From Neopusillimonas aromaticivorans (lineage in GTDB: Bacteria; Pseudomonadota; Gammaproteobacteria; Burkholderiales; Burkholderiaceae_B), in contig NZ_CP128233.1 of NCBI RefSeq assembly GCF_030344915.1, positions 372,001 through 436,000 of the forward strand: DNA of 64,000 nt. Reading direction: 5' to 3'. Each line of letters begins with the position of its first letter. Positions within the stretch are counted from its first letter, which is position 1. A program made the translations under genes and the position numbers. Below are positions 28,404 to 38,050 of the stretch, one piece after another. Under the pieces are notes generated by a model, which saw only the letters and a list, made by a program, of their open reading frames with translations, made no database searches and had not been told where the DNA came from.

Positions 28404-29939
28404 GAGAGTAAGGCCGTAACTTGGCCGCTGATTTGCTCTTGAAGTTCGTTTGCTTCGCCATTCAGCCTTTCGAGTTCCTCCGCGAGGGCTTGGAATTTTT
28501 CAGCAAAGTCGAAGTCGTCAGCAAGTCGATCTGCCACTCCGACGTAGCGCCCCGGATTCAAGCTCCATCCCTGCGCTTCAATGTCCGCCAGAGTCGCTAC
28601 TTTGCACACCCCAGCGATGTCCCGATAGATACCCTCAGGGAACTGCTGCTGGAGCATCCCTTGGCTACCCTCACTCGTTTCGGCAGCCTCACCACGCCAC
28701 AAGCGCACGATGTTGGAGAGAAACTCGATCTGCTCTGGCAGGAAGTCACGGATTGCCCGGCTGATCTGCCGGAAGTAGCCCCGTGCATCGATGAACAGTA
28801 CTTTGTCCTTGCGCTCCCCTTGGTCTTGGCCTTGTCGAAGAACCACAGGGTGCACGGCAGGGTCACCGTGTAGAAGAAGTTGGAGCCGATCGAGACGATC
28901 ACATCCACGCCCCCGGTCTGGATCAGCTTCTTGCGGATTTCCAGTTCAGTTCCCCGTGCATCCCCCGCCGAGTTTGCCATGACGAAGCCAGCGCGACCCG
29001 ATTCGCTCAGGGCGGTGTAGAAGAGTTGAATCCAGAGGTAGTTGGCGTTGTCGGTAGTCGGGATACCAAAGGGAACCTTGGGTCATCCTTCACGCGCTCC
29101 TTATCGACACCCGAGACATTGAACGGAGGATTCGCCATCACGAAGTCGAACTTACCCACTGCCATGTGAGGGTCTTCGTAGTAGGTGTTGGATTCCCGGA
29201 TGTCTCCAGAGAGGCCATGCACCGCAAGGTTCATCTTGGCGAGTTTCACAGTGTCGCCGGCCTTTTCAGTACCAAAGACGGTAAGTTCTTCGCTGGCTCT
29301 TTTCTGATGCCGATGCACGAAGTCAGCACTCTGAACGAACATTCCTCCGGAGCCACAGGCCGGATCGAAAATCTTCCCGTGGAAGGGTTCGATGATTTCA
29401 ACGATCAGTTTGACGATGCTGGTCGGTGTGTAGAACACGCCGCCCTTTTGACCTTCAGCCAGCGCGAATTTGCCTAGGAAGTACTCGTAGATTTTCCCGA
29501 AGGCGTCTCCCTCGATTTCCCCGAGGCTGTTCATCAGACGCAGCAACTCGATCAGGACGACATTGGGGAGCTTGCCGTAGGAACGAGGCAGAACACCCTT
29601 CAATTCCTCGTTCTCCAACTCGACAGCCGCCATCGCTTCATTGACAGCCTTGCCTACGTCTTGCCCTTCGGCCAAGTCCAGCAGGTAGGAAAAGCGGGCA
29701 TTGTCGGGCAGGTACAGCGCACCCTCGGCCTGATAGTCGAACTTCTCGATCTCGGAAACATCGAGACCACCTTCGATCAGCCTAGCCTCAGCCTCATGGA
29801 ATCGCTTCTCGGCGTAACGCAGGAAAAGCAGTCCAAGGACAGGGTTGGAAAACTCCGAAGGCTTCAGGCCAGTGTTGGCCCACAGTTGGTCAGCAGCAGC
29901 CCACAGCCGAGATTCGATTTGGTTCAGGTCTATTGTCAT
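28400..29939 (-). CDS. hsdM: type I DNA adenine methyltransferase HsdM (frame broken twice)
   Basis: The frame holds from the ATG at 29939 through FDPACGSGGMF (SAM motif I) and FVMANPPFNVSG (motif IV NPPF), then breaks at the three-G run 29071-29073; one base restored gives FGIPTTDNANYLWIQLFY. A second break at 28816-28819 is restored the same way (KGERKDKVLFIDARG). Total about 513 residues, typical of N6-adenine HsdM. The C-terminal helix (FQALAEELERLNGEANELQEQ) contacts HsdS. Promoter probably in 29940-30120. Confidence 0.9.
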
Positions 29940-30120
29940 TCTTTCTTTGCTAGGGAAGTCTTTTGTTTACCGAGTGTAACCCGCAGCGTTTAGCAAAGAT
30001 AAATTAAGCAATTAATCACGAAGCCAGTCAAGACATCCCAAAAGAGAACGTAGTGACTGAAAAGCTTTACATTAGCCTCTACAAATCAAAGGATTATTAA
30101 CCCGAATTCAGCCAACCGCA
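29940..30120. other. intergenic region upstream of hsdM
   Basis: About 180 bp, AT-rich, between the hsdM start and the integrase stop. It should hold the hsdMSR promoter, but I cannot pick a convincing -35/-10 pair. The hsdM ribosome site is AAGAAAGA. Confidence 0.4.
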
Positions 30121-33100
30121 CTACCCCACGTTGGGAGGTGAGATGACCTCAGATAAATCTAGGCCTCTCACGCCAAATCGATTAATGGCGTCTACTAAAG
30201 GAAGTAGAGGATAAAACCCTGAACCGTATGAACGACTTACGCTTGCATTCTTGTGCCCAGTTAACGCGTCATGGACATCCTCTGGAATTGAGCACTCACG
30301 GCAAACATCCTTGAAGGTGTGCCTGAAGGAGTGAAAGACCAAAGCTGGGTCTGTAATCTTGACTGTCTCTCGCAAATACCGATGAAACCATTTAGACCAG
30401 TTACCTGAGCGATTCCCCTTCACATCAGGAACCAACAACGGAAATAACCACTCTTCCCTGCGATCCCGCAGGTCTTGAACATAATCCAACAACCCCAGCC
30501 GAATCAATTCCGGGTGTATGGGAGTGCGGCGAATTGAACCGTCTGTTTTAGTATCTTGCTCTTTGTGTTTGCGCTGTATTAACCAATAAAGAACCCCTTC
30601 CTCTTCACGTAGATCATCCAATCGCAACTGACAGAGCTCCTCTTCACGTGCACCAGAAAATAGAGCCATAAGTGGCAACCAATAAGCGGCCTCACCCTTT
30701 CCCCCTTTGGGAATTTTCTGACCTCTGTAAACTGGAGAGGAGAAGATCAACTTAAGATCAGCTAATCTGAATGGCTCACGATCCTGTCCATCAGTTTTAC
30801 TGGCCTTTGGCGGCTTAATCTTCGATGCGGGGTTGTATTTGATCAAGTTCCTCTCGACCGCAATCCCTAGCAACGCCTTGATCGCGTTCATGTGCTTTTC
30901 GACCGTGGCAGCAGCAAGGCCTTGCCCAGTTAGCCAATCGCGGTACTCAACGATGTGAACCGACTCGATATCGCAAACCGCCAAGTCGGGGTGCTTCTCG
31001 TTGAACCGCGCAACCGCCCTATCGAACTCCCGGATGGAGGCATCCTTGGGTTTCTGGCGGATCTTCCAAGGCTCGATGAGATCTGCAATGAACTGCTTCG
31101 CCTTGGGCGCTACCACCTTGAGGGGCGCAGGAGATGCCACCGGAACCCCTTCGGTTCGTAGACGTATGGTCTCCAGTGCCTGCAACGCTGCCTGACGAAT
31201 GCGGTAGCAGAGCGTCTTGAACGGGTCACTGTTGCGCGGCATCAAGACGGACTGGCGAGCTAACCAATCGGAGGCGATGAATGGCGACAAACCATCCCAA
31301 CCCTGTTTGGTTTCGAGCATCAAGAGACTACGGAGCGATTGGGGCGTGTGAGTTATCCCCAAGAGAGACACGTATTGCGAATCCGCGCCACTTGCATCGA
31401 TCCTGTACTGCTCGTCCTGGCGCAGCCAGTCGACAGCCCAAGCTTCAGCGAGCGAGGAAATGTAATCATCAGTGAAGAATGAGGAAACTGCGGACTGACC
31501 TTTGCGAAGCTCAGTGATTCGCTGGTCATGCTCTAGCGTGAGCTGAAGGCACTTGGCCTTGGCTTCGGTGAATTCGCTAGCCTGAAGGTTGATCCAGACC
31601 TGCTCCTTACCATCGAAAACCTCACGTACATCTTCTGGAATGTACCGGTGATACCAGTACTTTTTGGCTCTTCATCATTAAAGGGGGACACCGACATTCA
31701 TTAGACTTGTTTTTGCGAAGAAACACGTTTAATGGAGTGTATGTCGATGTTCCCAATCGATTCTATCCTAGGGATCCCAGGTTTAGTTGTTCAGCAGGTC
31801 AACCGTAAGCGTCTGGGGAACTACATTCCCCTCCCTACCTCAAGCGCAAATTTTTTCAGAAACGGCGTCGACGCCGTTAGTCTCAGGTGCCACCCAGTTG
31901 TGGGGTAGCAGCTCGTCGATCCGGCTGTTTGGGTGTGTCGGCAGACGCGTGAGCACATCCTTCAGATAGGCATGCGGGTTCAGTCCATTGAGCTTGGCCG
32001 ATTGAATCAGACTCATAATCGCGGCCGCGCGTTTACCGGCACGCAATGAGCCTGCAAAGAGCCAGTTGGATCTTCCAACGGCCACGGGTCTGATCTGTTG
32101 CTCGATATGATTGTTGTCGATTGGGACGAACGGATCGTCCAGATAGCGGGTCAGTGCCGCCCAGCGTTTCAGGCTGTAATCCAGTGCCTTGGCCGTGCCG
32201 GTACCATTCAATACCCGCTGGCGTTGGACCAACATCCAGGTGTGCAGGGCATCGGCCAGGGCTTGGCTTTTTCTTGTCGTAGCGCCAGGCGTTGGGCGGG
32301 AGACAGGGTCGCTACCTCGCGCTCGATCGCGTAAAGTTCGCCAATCAATTCCAGAGCCCGTTGACCCACAGGGCTCTGGTTGTTCTTGTGCAGGTCGAAG
32401 TATTTACGGCGCGCGTGGGCCATACAACCAAGCTCGGTCACCCCTGGCGGAACAAGGCGTTGTAGCCCGAGTAGTCATCAACGACCAGCTGACCTTGCCA
32501 ATCCCCAGGAACTCGCGGGCATAGAGACCTGCTCGACCCTCATTGAAGTCGTAGATGACGGCCTTCAAGGACTCGAACTTGCCCGGTGCATAGGTCCAGA
32601 AATAGGCCTTATGGGTCTTGCCGCTACCGGGCTTGAGCATGCGCACCGGGGTTTCGTCGGCATGGAGGATACGGTGTTGCAAGATACACCGACGCAGGGC
32701 GTCGACCAGTGGTTGCAGTTCATGACCGCATTGCCCGACCCATTGGGCCATGCTCGAGCGCGGGATGTGCATGCCGTCGCGCTTGAAGATCGCTTCCTGG
32801 CGATACAGGGGTAAATGATCGGCATATTTGGCGATCAGGATCTGGGCCAGCAACCCCACGGCGGCGATGCCTTTGTCGATGATGTACGCGGGCATCGAAG
32901 CCTGCGTCATTGACTGGCAGTGTGTACACGCCCAGACCCCACGCACATGACGCTCAACGCTGAAGGTGCCTGGGGTGTAGTCCAGCTTCTCGCTGACGTC
33001 TTCACGAATACGCTTGAGCTGGCAGCCACAATCGCAGGTTGTGGACGCCGGTTCATGGTGGATGGTGGTGCGGGGCAACTCGGGCGGCAAGGCCGCACGG

Positions 33101-35597
33101 CGCGGTTTATCGCGCGGTTCACCCGCAGCAGGCGGGTTTTAAGTTTATTAAGTTCGCGCTCGATGGCCTCAAGGTCTTCGCCCACGGCCTCATCGAACAA
33201 CAACGCCTGTTCACCGCCCAATTGCTCGCTTTTCTGGCCGAACTTGTGCCGGCGCAAGATGGCAATCTCGTGAGACAACGCCGTGATACGCGCCGCTTTG
33301 AACGTGATGTCTTGATCTTTGCGCGCATTGGCCAGCATGAGCTGACGCGCCAGTTCGCGCAACTGGTGCGCGTCTAGCTGGTCAAGGTCATCGGGCGTGT
33401 TCGTCATCATGAGGCGTAGTGTTACACAGCGCCTGTGCGCCGGCTATTGGCAACGTCCCCGATTGCAGAATGACGATCTTTTAGGGTTAAACCAGACGGA
33501 TAATGCCAGCCTCACCGATACGCTGCCAAGGCAAGCCCAGCACCAGGGCATCGAGCTGCTCGTGAGTGAGTGATACGCTGCCATGGCCGTCATTTGACCA
33601 CATGAAATGGCCTTGATTCAGACGCCGTGCCACCAACCAGACGCCGATGCCGTCATGAACCAATACCTTCATGCGATTGGCCCGTTTGTTGGCAAACACA
33701 TACGCATGATGCGGATGCGCAGCGCCAAAGACCCGCACAACCCGTGCCAGGGCCGTATCGGCACCGGCCCGCATATCCAGGGCTCAACGGCCATCCAGAC
33801 CTGGTCGATACGGATCATGCCATCAATTCCCGCAGCACGTGCGCCAGTGCCTGGCTGTTCGAAGACGGCCAATGCAGTGTAATGTTCATCCGCGTTGCGC
33901 TCAGCTCGACCCGCACGGTAGCATCAGCCGTTGGGGCACGTTCGTGACGATGCGCTGAGGCGGGCATCAGCAACGAGGTCGACGTTGGCGGCCCCAAAGC
34001 AATAAACTCAGGCAATGCCCCCGCAGGTGCTGGCACAGGCACCGGGTCTGTGGGTGCATCGTCAAGGGTATGCAGCCCCAAACGTTCATGCTCAATGACC
34101 CATCGACGTAAAAGGTTTGCATTCAAACCGTGATCAAGTGCGATAGCGGCCAGCGAGGCACCGCTGCTTAAGCACTGCTGGACCAGTTCGGCCTTGTACG
34201 CAGGGGAGTGTTTGCGGCGCCGACGCCGACCATTAGTATCTTGGTGCATACGTGTCCATGGAAAAATAAATGGACACGTATGCTCTAACACAGCGTCAGC
34301 GGATTCAAGATGGGGTTGGCTGAACGCTTACGGTCAACCGGGCACAGGATATTCACGTCTGGGCCAGGCCCAAACGTCGGCCTAGTTGCCTGTACTGTCA
34401 GGCGCCTAATCTGCGCATCAAGGCCACGTACCAACGCACACTCAAGCATACGCGACAAGGTAACCAATTGATGGTGCTGCACCTGGCCGTGCCCAAGTAC
34501 CACTGCACCCAGTGCAACCGGTATTTTCGTCATCGGTTTGCCGGTATTGGCCCGCGTCGACGCGCCACCGAAGCCTACCGGCTCGAGGTGTTCGAAGCCC
34601 ATGAAGGCGGTGTGAGTCAGCGCAAGTTATCCATCACCCACCAGATAGGCAGTGCCACGGTTGAGCGCTGGTATCAGTCGTTTGTGAAGCAGCGGGTCTC
34701 GGAGTTATCAGGCCGGGCGTGTCCGCAGGTGCTGGGCATTGATGAGCACTTCTTTACGCGCAAGCAGGGCTATGCCACCACGCTGGTGGATCTGAAGAAC
34801 CATAAGGTGTTTGATGTGGTGCTGGGGCGCTCGGAGGCGAGCTTGCGCAGCTATTTAAAGCGTCTTCCCGGGCGTGAGAATGTGCGCGTCATTGTGATGG
34901 ATCTGTCCGAGACGTATCGCCGGATCGCCCAGCAGTACTTCCCCAATGCCATGATCGTGGCCGACCGCTTCCACGTCGTGCGCCTGGTGAACCAGCACTT
35001 TTTGAAGCTGTGGCAGCAGTACGACCCGGAAGGTCGCAAGAACCGCGGGCTGCTCAGTCTGATGCGTCGTCATCACTGGAAGCTCAGTGCGGTACAGAAG
35101 GAGAATCTGCGCCAGTATCTGGCCCAAGAGCCGGTACTTCGCGCGCTGTACTTTGCCAAGCAGCAATTGAACGGATTCCTGGTGATGAAAAGCCTGAACA
35201 GAAAGCGGGCCCAGAAAATGATGCCTCAGTTCCTGGCCTTGATCGAGCAGTTTGAACAGAGCCCGGCGCGAGCATTGGCCCAAACGCTCAGGGCGTGGCT
35301 CGAGCCGATTGTGAGAATGTGGCGCTTTACCAAATCGAACGGCATCACTGAAGGCTTCCATACTAAAATGGAAATGCTCTCACGCCGTGCGTATGGGTTT
35401 AGGAACTTTGAGAATTACCGCATACGGGTCTTGGCCCAGTGCGGTTGGAACGGTGTGATTAACCGTGTCTAGTGAATGCGTGTCCCCCGATAATGGGGTA
35501 GAGCCTACTTTTTTCCACGAAGCCGAAGGTTGGGAACCTTAGGCATATCAACGCCCTCCTTAGCAACTCTCTTAGAAAGTGACTGTTTAGAAGACAT
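30121..35597 (-). CDS. int: tyrosine integrase, split by an ISL3 element
   Basis: The gene starts at the ATG at 35597 (MSSKQSLSKRVAKEG) and runs 28 codons to the insertion; it resumes at 31665 with KKYWYHRYIPEDV and continues unbroken to the stop at 30121. Removing the ISL3 and one 8-bp duplicate joins the parts in frame to about 542 residues. The catalytic boxes are present: ALFSGAREEELCQLR (Arg), VFHSFRHTFKDVCRE (HxxR), LTGHKNASVSRSYGSG (His and the Tyr). It would have moved the island into a tRNA gene. As it stands it is inactive, so the island is probably locked in place. Confidence 0.88.
31840..33410 (-). CDS. tnpC: IS66 TnpC transposase (frame broken four times)
   Basis: The pieces, in order, give the TnpC architecture: N-terminal leucine-rich region (RELARQLMLANARKDQ) with the HKFGQKSEQL motif, a zinc-finger-like CDCGC...CTHC segment, the DDE core (ILHADETPVRML; LVVDDYSGYNALF), and a C-terminal VPIDNNHIEQQIRPVAVGRSNWLF with an IS66_C tail. 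Each junction is repaired by restoring one base in a short C, G, G or A run. About 524 residues. Four separate lost bases in one recent-looking IS is strong evidence for sequencing error. Confidence 0.85.
33487..33818 (-). CDS. tnpB: IS66 TnpB accessory protein (frame broken by one base)
   Basis: Starts MIRIDQVWMAVEP at the ATG at 33818, overlapping the tnpA stop. One C must be restored in the CCC that follows (giving PLDMRAGADT); it then continues through HHAYVFANKRANRMKVLVHD, the signature stretch of IS66 Orf2/TnpB. About 110 residues. Its role in transposition is essential but biochemically unclear. Confidence 0.88.
33815..34249 (-). CDS. tnpA: IS66 TnpA accessory protein
   Basis: Starts at MHQDTNGRRRRRKHS (ATG at 34249) and has 144 residues. 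The N-terminal part is a helix-turn-helix of the IS66 OrfA/TnpA type (YKAELVQQCLSSGASLAAIA, NANLLRRWV). Its stop overlaps the tnpB start (ATGA). The rest is a Pro/Ala/Thr-rich linker and a short conserved C-terminus. Confidence 0.85.
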   Translation of the reverse strand: MHQDTNGRRRRRKHSPAYKAELVQQCLSSGASLAAIALDHGLNANLLRRWVIEHERLGLHTLDDAPTDPVPVPAPAGALPEFIALGPPTSTSLLMPASAHRHERAPTADATVRVELSATRMNITLHWPSSNSQALAHVLRELMA

Positions 35598-35916
35598 TGA
35601 TTTACAACTACTTTTTACCAATCAACAACTTAGGTTGCTAATGGCGGAGATGGAGGGATTCGAACCCTTTAACAGGGGAACCAAGGGGAGCTAAGGGCAA
35701 ACAAATCAAATACTTAGAAATTGCCGATACCCTGAATTACCCCTTGTTTCCCCTCATTCCGCAGTGAATTCCGCAGTAGCAGCGCCCATAAGCCGCTAGT
35801 GCAGTGTGAGATTGTAAAGCACCAGCAGCCGTTCTTTAAAAACTGGGTATTGCATTGACGGGTATAACCCGACAGGTATGATCAGATGATTCGCGACAAC
35901 CAAAGGCCATGCGTAT
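35598..35916. other. integrase upstream region with tRNA-like att core
   Basis: About 320 bp without a gene. Besides the core at 35642-35667 it holds short purine-rich repeats (AACAGGGGAACCAAGGGGAG, and on the other side ACCCCTTGTTTCCCCT, roughly inverted to each other) that could be integrase arm or accessory-protein sites. Confidence 0.4.
35642..35667 (-). other. att core: 3'-terminal 26 bases of a tRNA (Ser-like)
   Basis: Read on the minus strand it begins GGGTTCGAATCCCTCCATC and ends TCTCCGCCA: a T-arm, acceptor strand and CCA end of the kind found in tRNA-Ser. The sequence on its 5' side is not a tRNA, so this is a core duplicate and not a gene. It lies 44 bases from the integrase start. 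Confidence 0.7.
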
Positions 35917-36084
35917 ATGGGCACAGAGATCAATCCAGCGTGGATTTCGGCTGCGGCCGCACTTTTAGGAACAATCGTTGGCGGCCTGCTAGCAGTTGGG
36001 AAAGATATTTTTCTCGAGCGTAGGAAGCTTGCCAGGCCGGTGCTGCATCCTGTTATGCCGAGCGACCGCATGCGCCAACCTTAG
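35917..36084 (+). CDS. short membrane-anchored hypothetical protein
   Basis: 55 residues from the ATG at 35917. One hydrophobic segment (WISAAAALLGTIVGGLLAVG) is followed by KDIFLERRKLAR, a positive stop-transfer region, after which the sequence loses character. It resembles the N-terminus of longer single-TM proteins common beside phage genes, so it is probably truncated or frame-broken. No function assigned. Confidence 0.35.
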   Translation: MGTEINPAWISAAAALLGTIVGGLLAVGKDIFLERRKLARPVLHPVMPSDRMRQP

Positions 36085-36191
36085 TGGTCCTGAATTTCTA
36101 CGTTTACGGTTTGGTCTGTGGGTACTCTGGTGTTTATGCCTATCGGATATTGAGTTACGATATGCAACGGAATGTCAGATGAAAAAAACAT

Positions 36192-37108
36192 ATGTCAGCT
36201 CTAATTCAAGCTCTTCGGGCGGTGTGGATTGGCAATCTGCCTTGGATAATCCCCTTGCTCGTTGCCGCTCTCGGCCTCGCGGGTACTTGGCTTGGCGCTG
36301 ACCTTTCGGGTATCAAAGCTGCATTTATCAACGGCCAAGAGGATTATTGGGTCATCCTGAAAAGCTACCCATCAATACTCACGACAATTATATTGATCGT
36401 GTTGCACGTTGCTGCCGGGGCCCAGCAACATCACGACAGGGAAAAGCTGAAGAAAACAATTCGGGATCAAAACCATCTCATCGAATCACTGCAAAGAGAA
36501 GGTGCGACGGACAGGGGAAGCTCTCGGAAGCGGAAGAAACCATCGAGAATCTACGCGCAAGCCTAGAACAAATGCTGTGGGACAATACGTCACAGTACCT
36601 TCGTCGATGCGTGCGCAATATGAATTTTACCGCTCAAGAACGAATCTCGGTATATGCCCATGTCGACGGCTGGTTCATTCTTGCAGGAAGATTTTCGCCC
36701 GATCCCCAGCGCAATGATCCGCGCCGGAGGAAATTTCCGTTTAACGAGGGTTGCATTGGCAAGGCTTGGAATAGCCCCGAGGCGTGTCACGGAACATTGC
36801 CTAATCCGGACAAAAATCTGAGCCACTATGTGAAAATGTCGCAAAGGCGGTTCGATTTACCAGAGTCAGTAGCGCGTGATATCAGAATGAAGAGTCGGCA
36901 GTATTACGCTCGGGCTTTACAATCCGATAAAACAGGCACTAGAGTGGGGGTTATTGTTCTAGAGTCCTTGTCAAACTCTTGTTTTAACTCTCAAGAGCTA
37001 AATACGTTGATCAGCGGTAAAGAGGAACACTTGGCATCTTTGGTCATGAGCAGTGCTGGTGTAAGCATATTTTTACGCGGATCAAATAGCATAGGGGGTA
37101 TAACATGA
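36192..37108 (+). CDS. 2-TM / coiled-coil / GAF-like protein paired with a Panacea protein (frame broken by one base)
   Basis: With one G restored at 36514-36517 the protein has about 305 residues. Two membrane helices lie near 13-35 and 62-80, then a coiled coil (DREKLKKTIRDQNHLIESL to AEETIENLRASLEQ), then a domain with ERISVYAHVDGWFILAGRFS, FPFNEGCIGKAW and TRVGVIVLES, the pattern of a GAF ligand-binding domain. It overlaps the next gene by four bases. It may be a membrane-acting toxin or a signal sensor whose partner is the Panacea protein; the role is inferred. Confidence 0.65.
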
Positions 37109-37581
37109 ACGAGATACTTCAGGCGATTATTCGTTATTTGTGCCAAGTGTATCCTCACCCTGATGAGCTATCGAACGCCAGAGTGACGAAAATGGTCTAT
37201 TTAGCCGATTGGGAATACGCCCGGAGATATGGTCGGCAGTTAACAGACATTCATTGGAATTTCAATCACTACGGGCCGTTTGTCAACGACGTGATACAAG
37301 CCGCTAATACAGACCCCTTAATGCGGATAGAACAGGCAGTTAATTATTACGGGAGCCCTAAAACTCTGCTGGTTTATTGCGGACCGGAACAGATTCCCGG
37401 TGAGCTAGGGGAGCACGCACGGCAGGTTCTTGATGGTGTAATCCACGAAACGGCTGGGCTGACATTTCGGCCTTTTATTGAGCACGTGTACAGCACATAT
37501 CCGATCAGGACAGCCGACCGTTACGAATATTTGGATCTGGTCCAGTCTGCAGAACAAGAGGGTCGCAGGCGAACTCACTGA
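37105..37581 (+). CDS. Panacea-domain protein (PanA/SocA-like, DUF4065)
   Basis: 158 residues. The segment VTKMVYLADWEYARRYGRQL, then IHWNFNHYGPFVNDV, is the hallmark of the Panacea/DUF4065 domain, found in antitoxins of the PanAT type and in proteolysis adaptors such as SocA. Such antitoxins neutralise very different toxins by direct binding. Here it directly follows and overlaps the 2-TM/GAF-like gene, so that protein is the likely partner. A hairpin follows at 37616. Confidence 0.8.
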   Translation: MNEILQAIIRYLCQVYPHPDELSNARVTKMVYLADWEYARRYGRQLTDIHWNFNHYGPFVNDVIQAANTDPLMRIEQAVNYYGSPKTLLVYCGPEQIPGELGEHARQVLDGVIHETAGLTFRPFIEHVYSTYPIRTADRYEYLDLVQSAEQEGRRRTH

Positions 37582-37615
37582 TTACGCACCGCGCTCGTAC
37601 TAATCGATCACGTAC

Positions 37616-37639
37616 ACCGCCTAGTCTTCGCCAGGCGGT
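37616..37639 (+). terminator. hairpin after the Panacea gene
   Basis: ACCGCCT / AGGCGGT stem with a 10-base loop, 34 bases after the stop; the T-rich stretch that follows is delayed, so efficiency is uncertain. It also marks the end of the convergent prophage lysis genes. Confidence 0.5.
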
Positions 37640-37665
37640 CGTTATCATGTTTTTCGGCCACTCGC

Positions 37666-37875
37666 TCAAGAACACACCCTCTCCCGCCGGCTGTTGTGCA
37701 TCACAATCTGACGAGCCAGCCGATCTGACACCACATCAACATCCCGATCGGTCGGCTCCATCACAAACGTATTTTCACAATACGTATCAATCACCCTCGG
37801 CGTCAGGCCGCACCCACTTGCGAAGCTCACGACGAACATCACGGTCGTCCATTTGAGAAGTGTGCGTATCGGCTT
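37666..37875 (-). CDS. outer-membrane spanin lipoprotein (Rz1-like)
   Basis: From the ATG at 37875 the protein is 69 residues with a lipoprotein signal ending ASGC (Cys23). Its 5' part overlaps the Rz-like gene in another frame, the classical embedded Rz/Rz1 arrangement. The mature part is short and ends Arg-rich with one further Cys. It joins the inner-membrane spanin to fuse inner and outer membranes at lysis. Confidence 0.75.
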   Translation of the reverse strand, partial: KPIRTLLKWTTVMFVVSFASGCGLTPRVIDTYCENTFVMEPTDRDVDVVSDRLARQIVMHNSRRERVCS

Positions 37876-38050
37876 CATTGATCTTGCTCCGTTGTGTTGA
37901 GATGGCTTCGTTGATTTCTTGACGGGTTTCTTGACGCCCCGCTGCCTTGCCCGACTGGCGTATGGCCAGCACCGCAGCAAAGGCCGCGCCGATGGCGGCC
38001 AGATACGGCCAAACCTTCCCCCAGATCGCTTTAAGCATCATCCGCTCCAT
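37787..38050 (-). CDS. inner-membrane spanin (Rz-like)
   Basis: 87 residues: an N-terminal membrane anchor (VWPYLAAIGAAFAAVLAI, about 13-30) and a charged periplasmic helix (GRQETRQEINEAISTQRSKI). Start could also be the ATG four codons downstream. It overlaps the muramidase gene end and the Rz1-like gene, typical of a phage lysis cassette. Confidence 0.75.
   Translation of the reverse strand: MERMMLKAIWGKVWPYLAAIGAAFAAVLAIRQSGKAAGRQETRQEINEAISTQRSKINEADTHTSQMDDRDVRRELRKWVRPDAEGD

Larger units (their letters stand above)
31805..34331. mobile_element. IS66-family insertion sequence, 8-bp target duplication
   Basis: 2,527 bp with short terminal inverted repeats beginning GTAAGCGT. GGTCAACC is duplicated at 31797-31804 and 34332-34339. 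It carries tnpA, tnpB and tnpC on the minus strand in the normal order. Confidence 0.93.
31741..35472 (+). pseudogene. ISL3 transposase, interrupted by IS66
   Basis: The first 21 codons (FPIDSILGIPGLVVQQVN) are at 31741-31804, and the rest (from RAQDIHVWARPKRRPSC) is at 34340-35472. Removing IS66 and one copy of its 8-bp duplicate restores a 398-residue protein. The N-terminal zinc-binding Cys cluster (CLYC, then CTQC), the GIDEHFF catalytic motif and the final GFRNFENYRIRVLAQCG are those of ISL3 transposases. The interruption inactivates it. Confidence 0.9.
31666..35505. mobile_element. ISL3-family insertion sequence containing an IS66 element
   Basis: The ends read inwards as GGCTCTTCATCATTAAAGGG and GGCTCTACCCCATTATCGGG, both followed by GGACAC and a CATTCAYTAGAC block. 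TACTTTTT is duplicated at 31658-31665 and 35506-35513. Without the nested IS66 the element is about 1,305 bp, a normal ISL3 size. Confidence 0.9.
18510..35667. mobile_element. genomic island carrying restriction-modification and an unnamed nuclease/AAA+ operon
   Basis: The right edge is a 26-bp tRNA 3'-end-like core (35642-35667) 44 bases from the start of a tyrosine integrase. The left edge is less certain: an integrase relic lies at 18525-18725 beside a degenerate copy of the first 15 bases of the core (18510-18524, 14 of 15 identical). Between them are the PLD/AAA+ operon, IS3, hsdRSM and the nested IS elements. Island status is inferred from integrases, defence content and IS density; the exact left boundary is not proved. 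Confidence 0.6.

Noticed and set aside
28400..29939. hsdM as a true pseudogene or phase-variable switch
   Set aside because: The two breaks are in very short runs (three G, four C) without the long repeat tracts of phase-variable genes, and match the window-wide error pattern.
35642..35730. Complete tRNA gene
   Set aside because: Only the 3' T-arm and acceptor part is present; upstream sequence cannot fold into D and anticodon arms.
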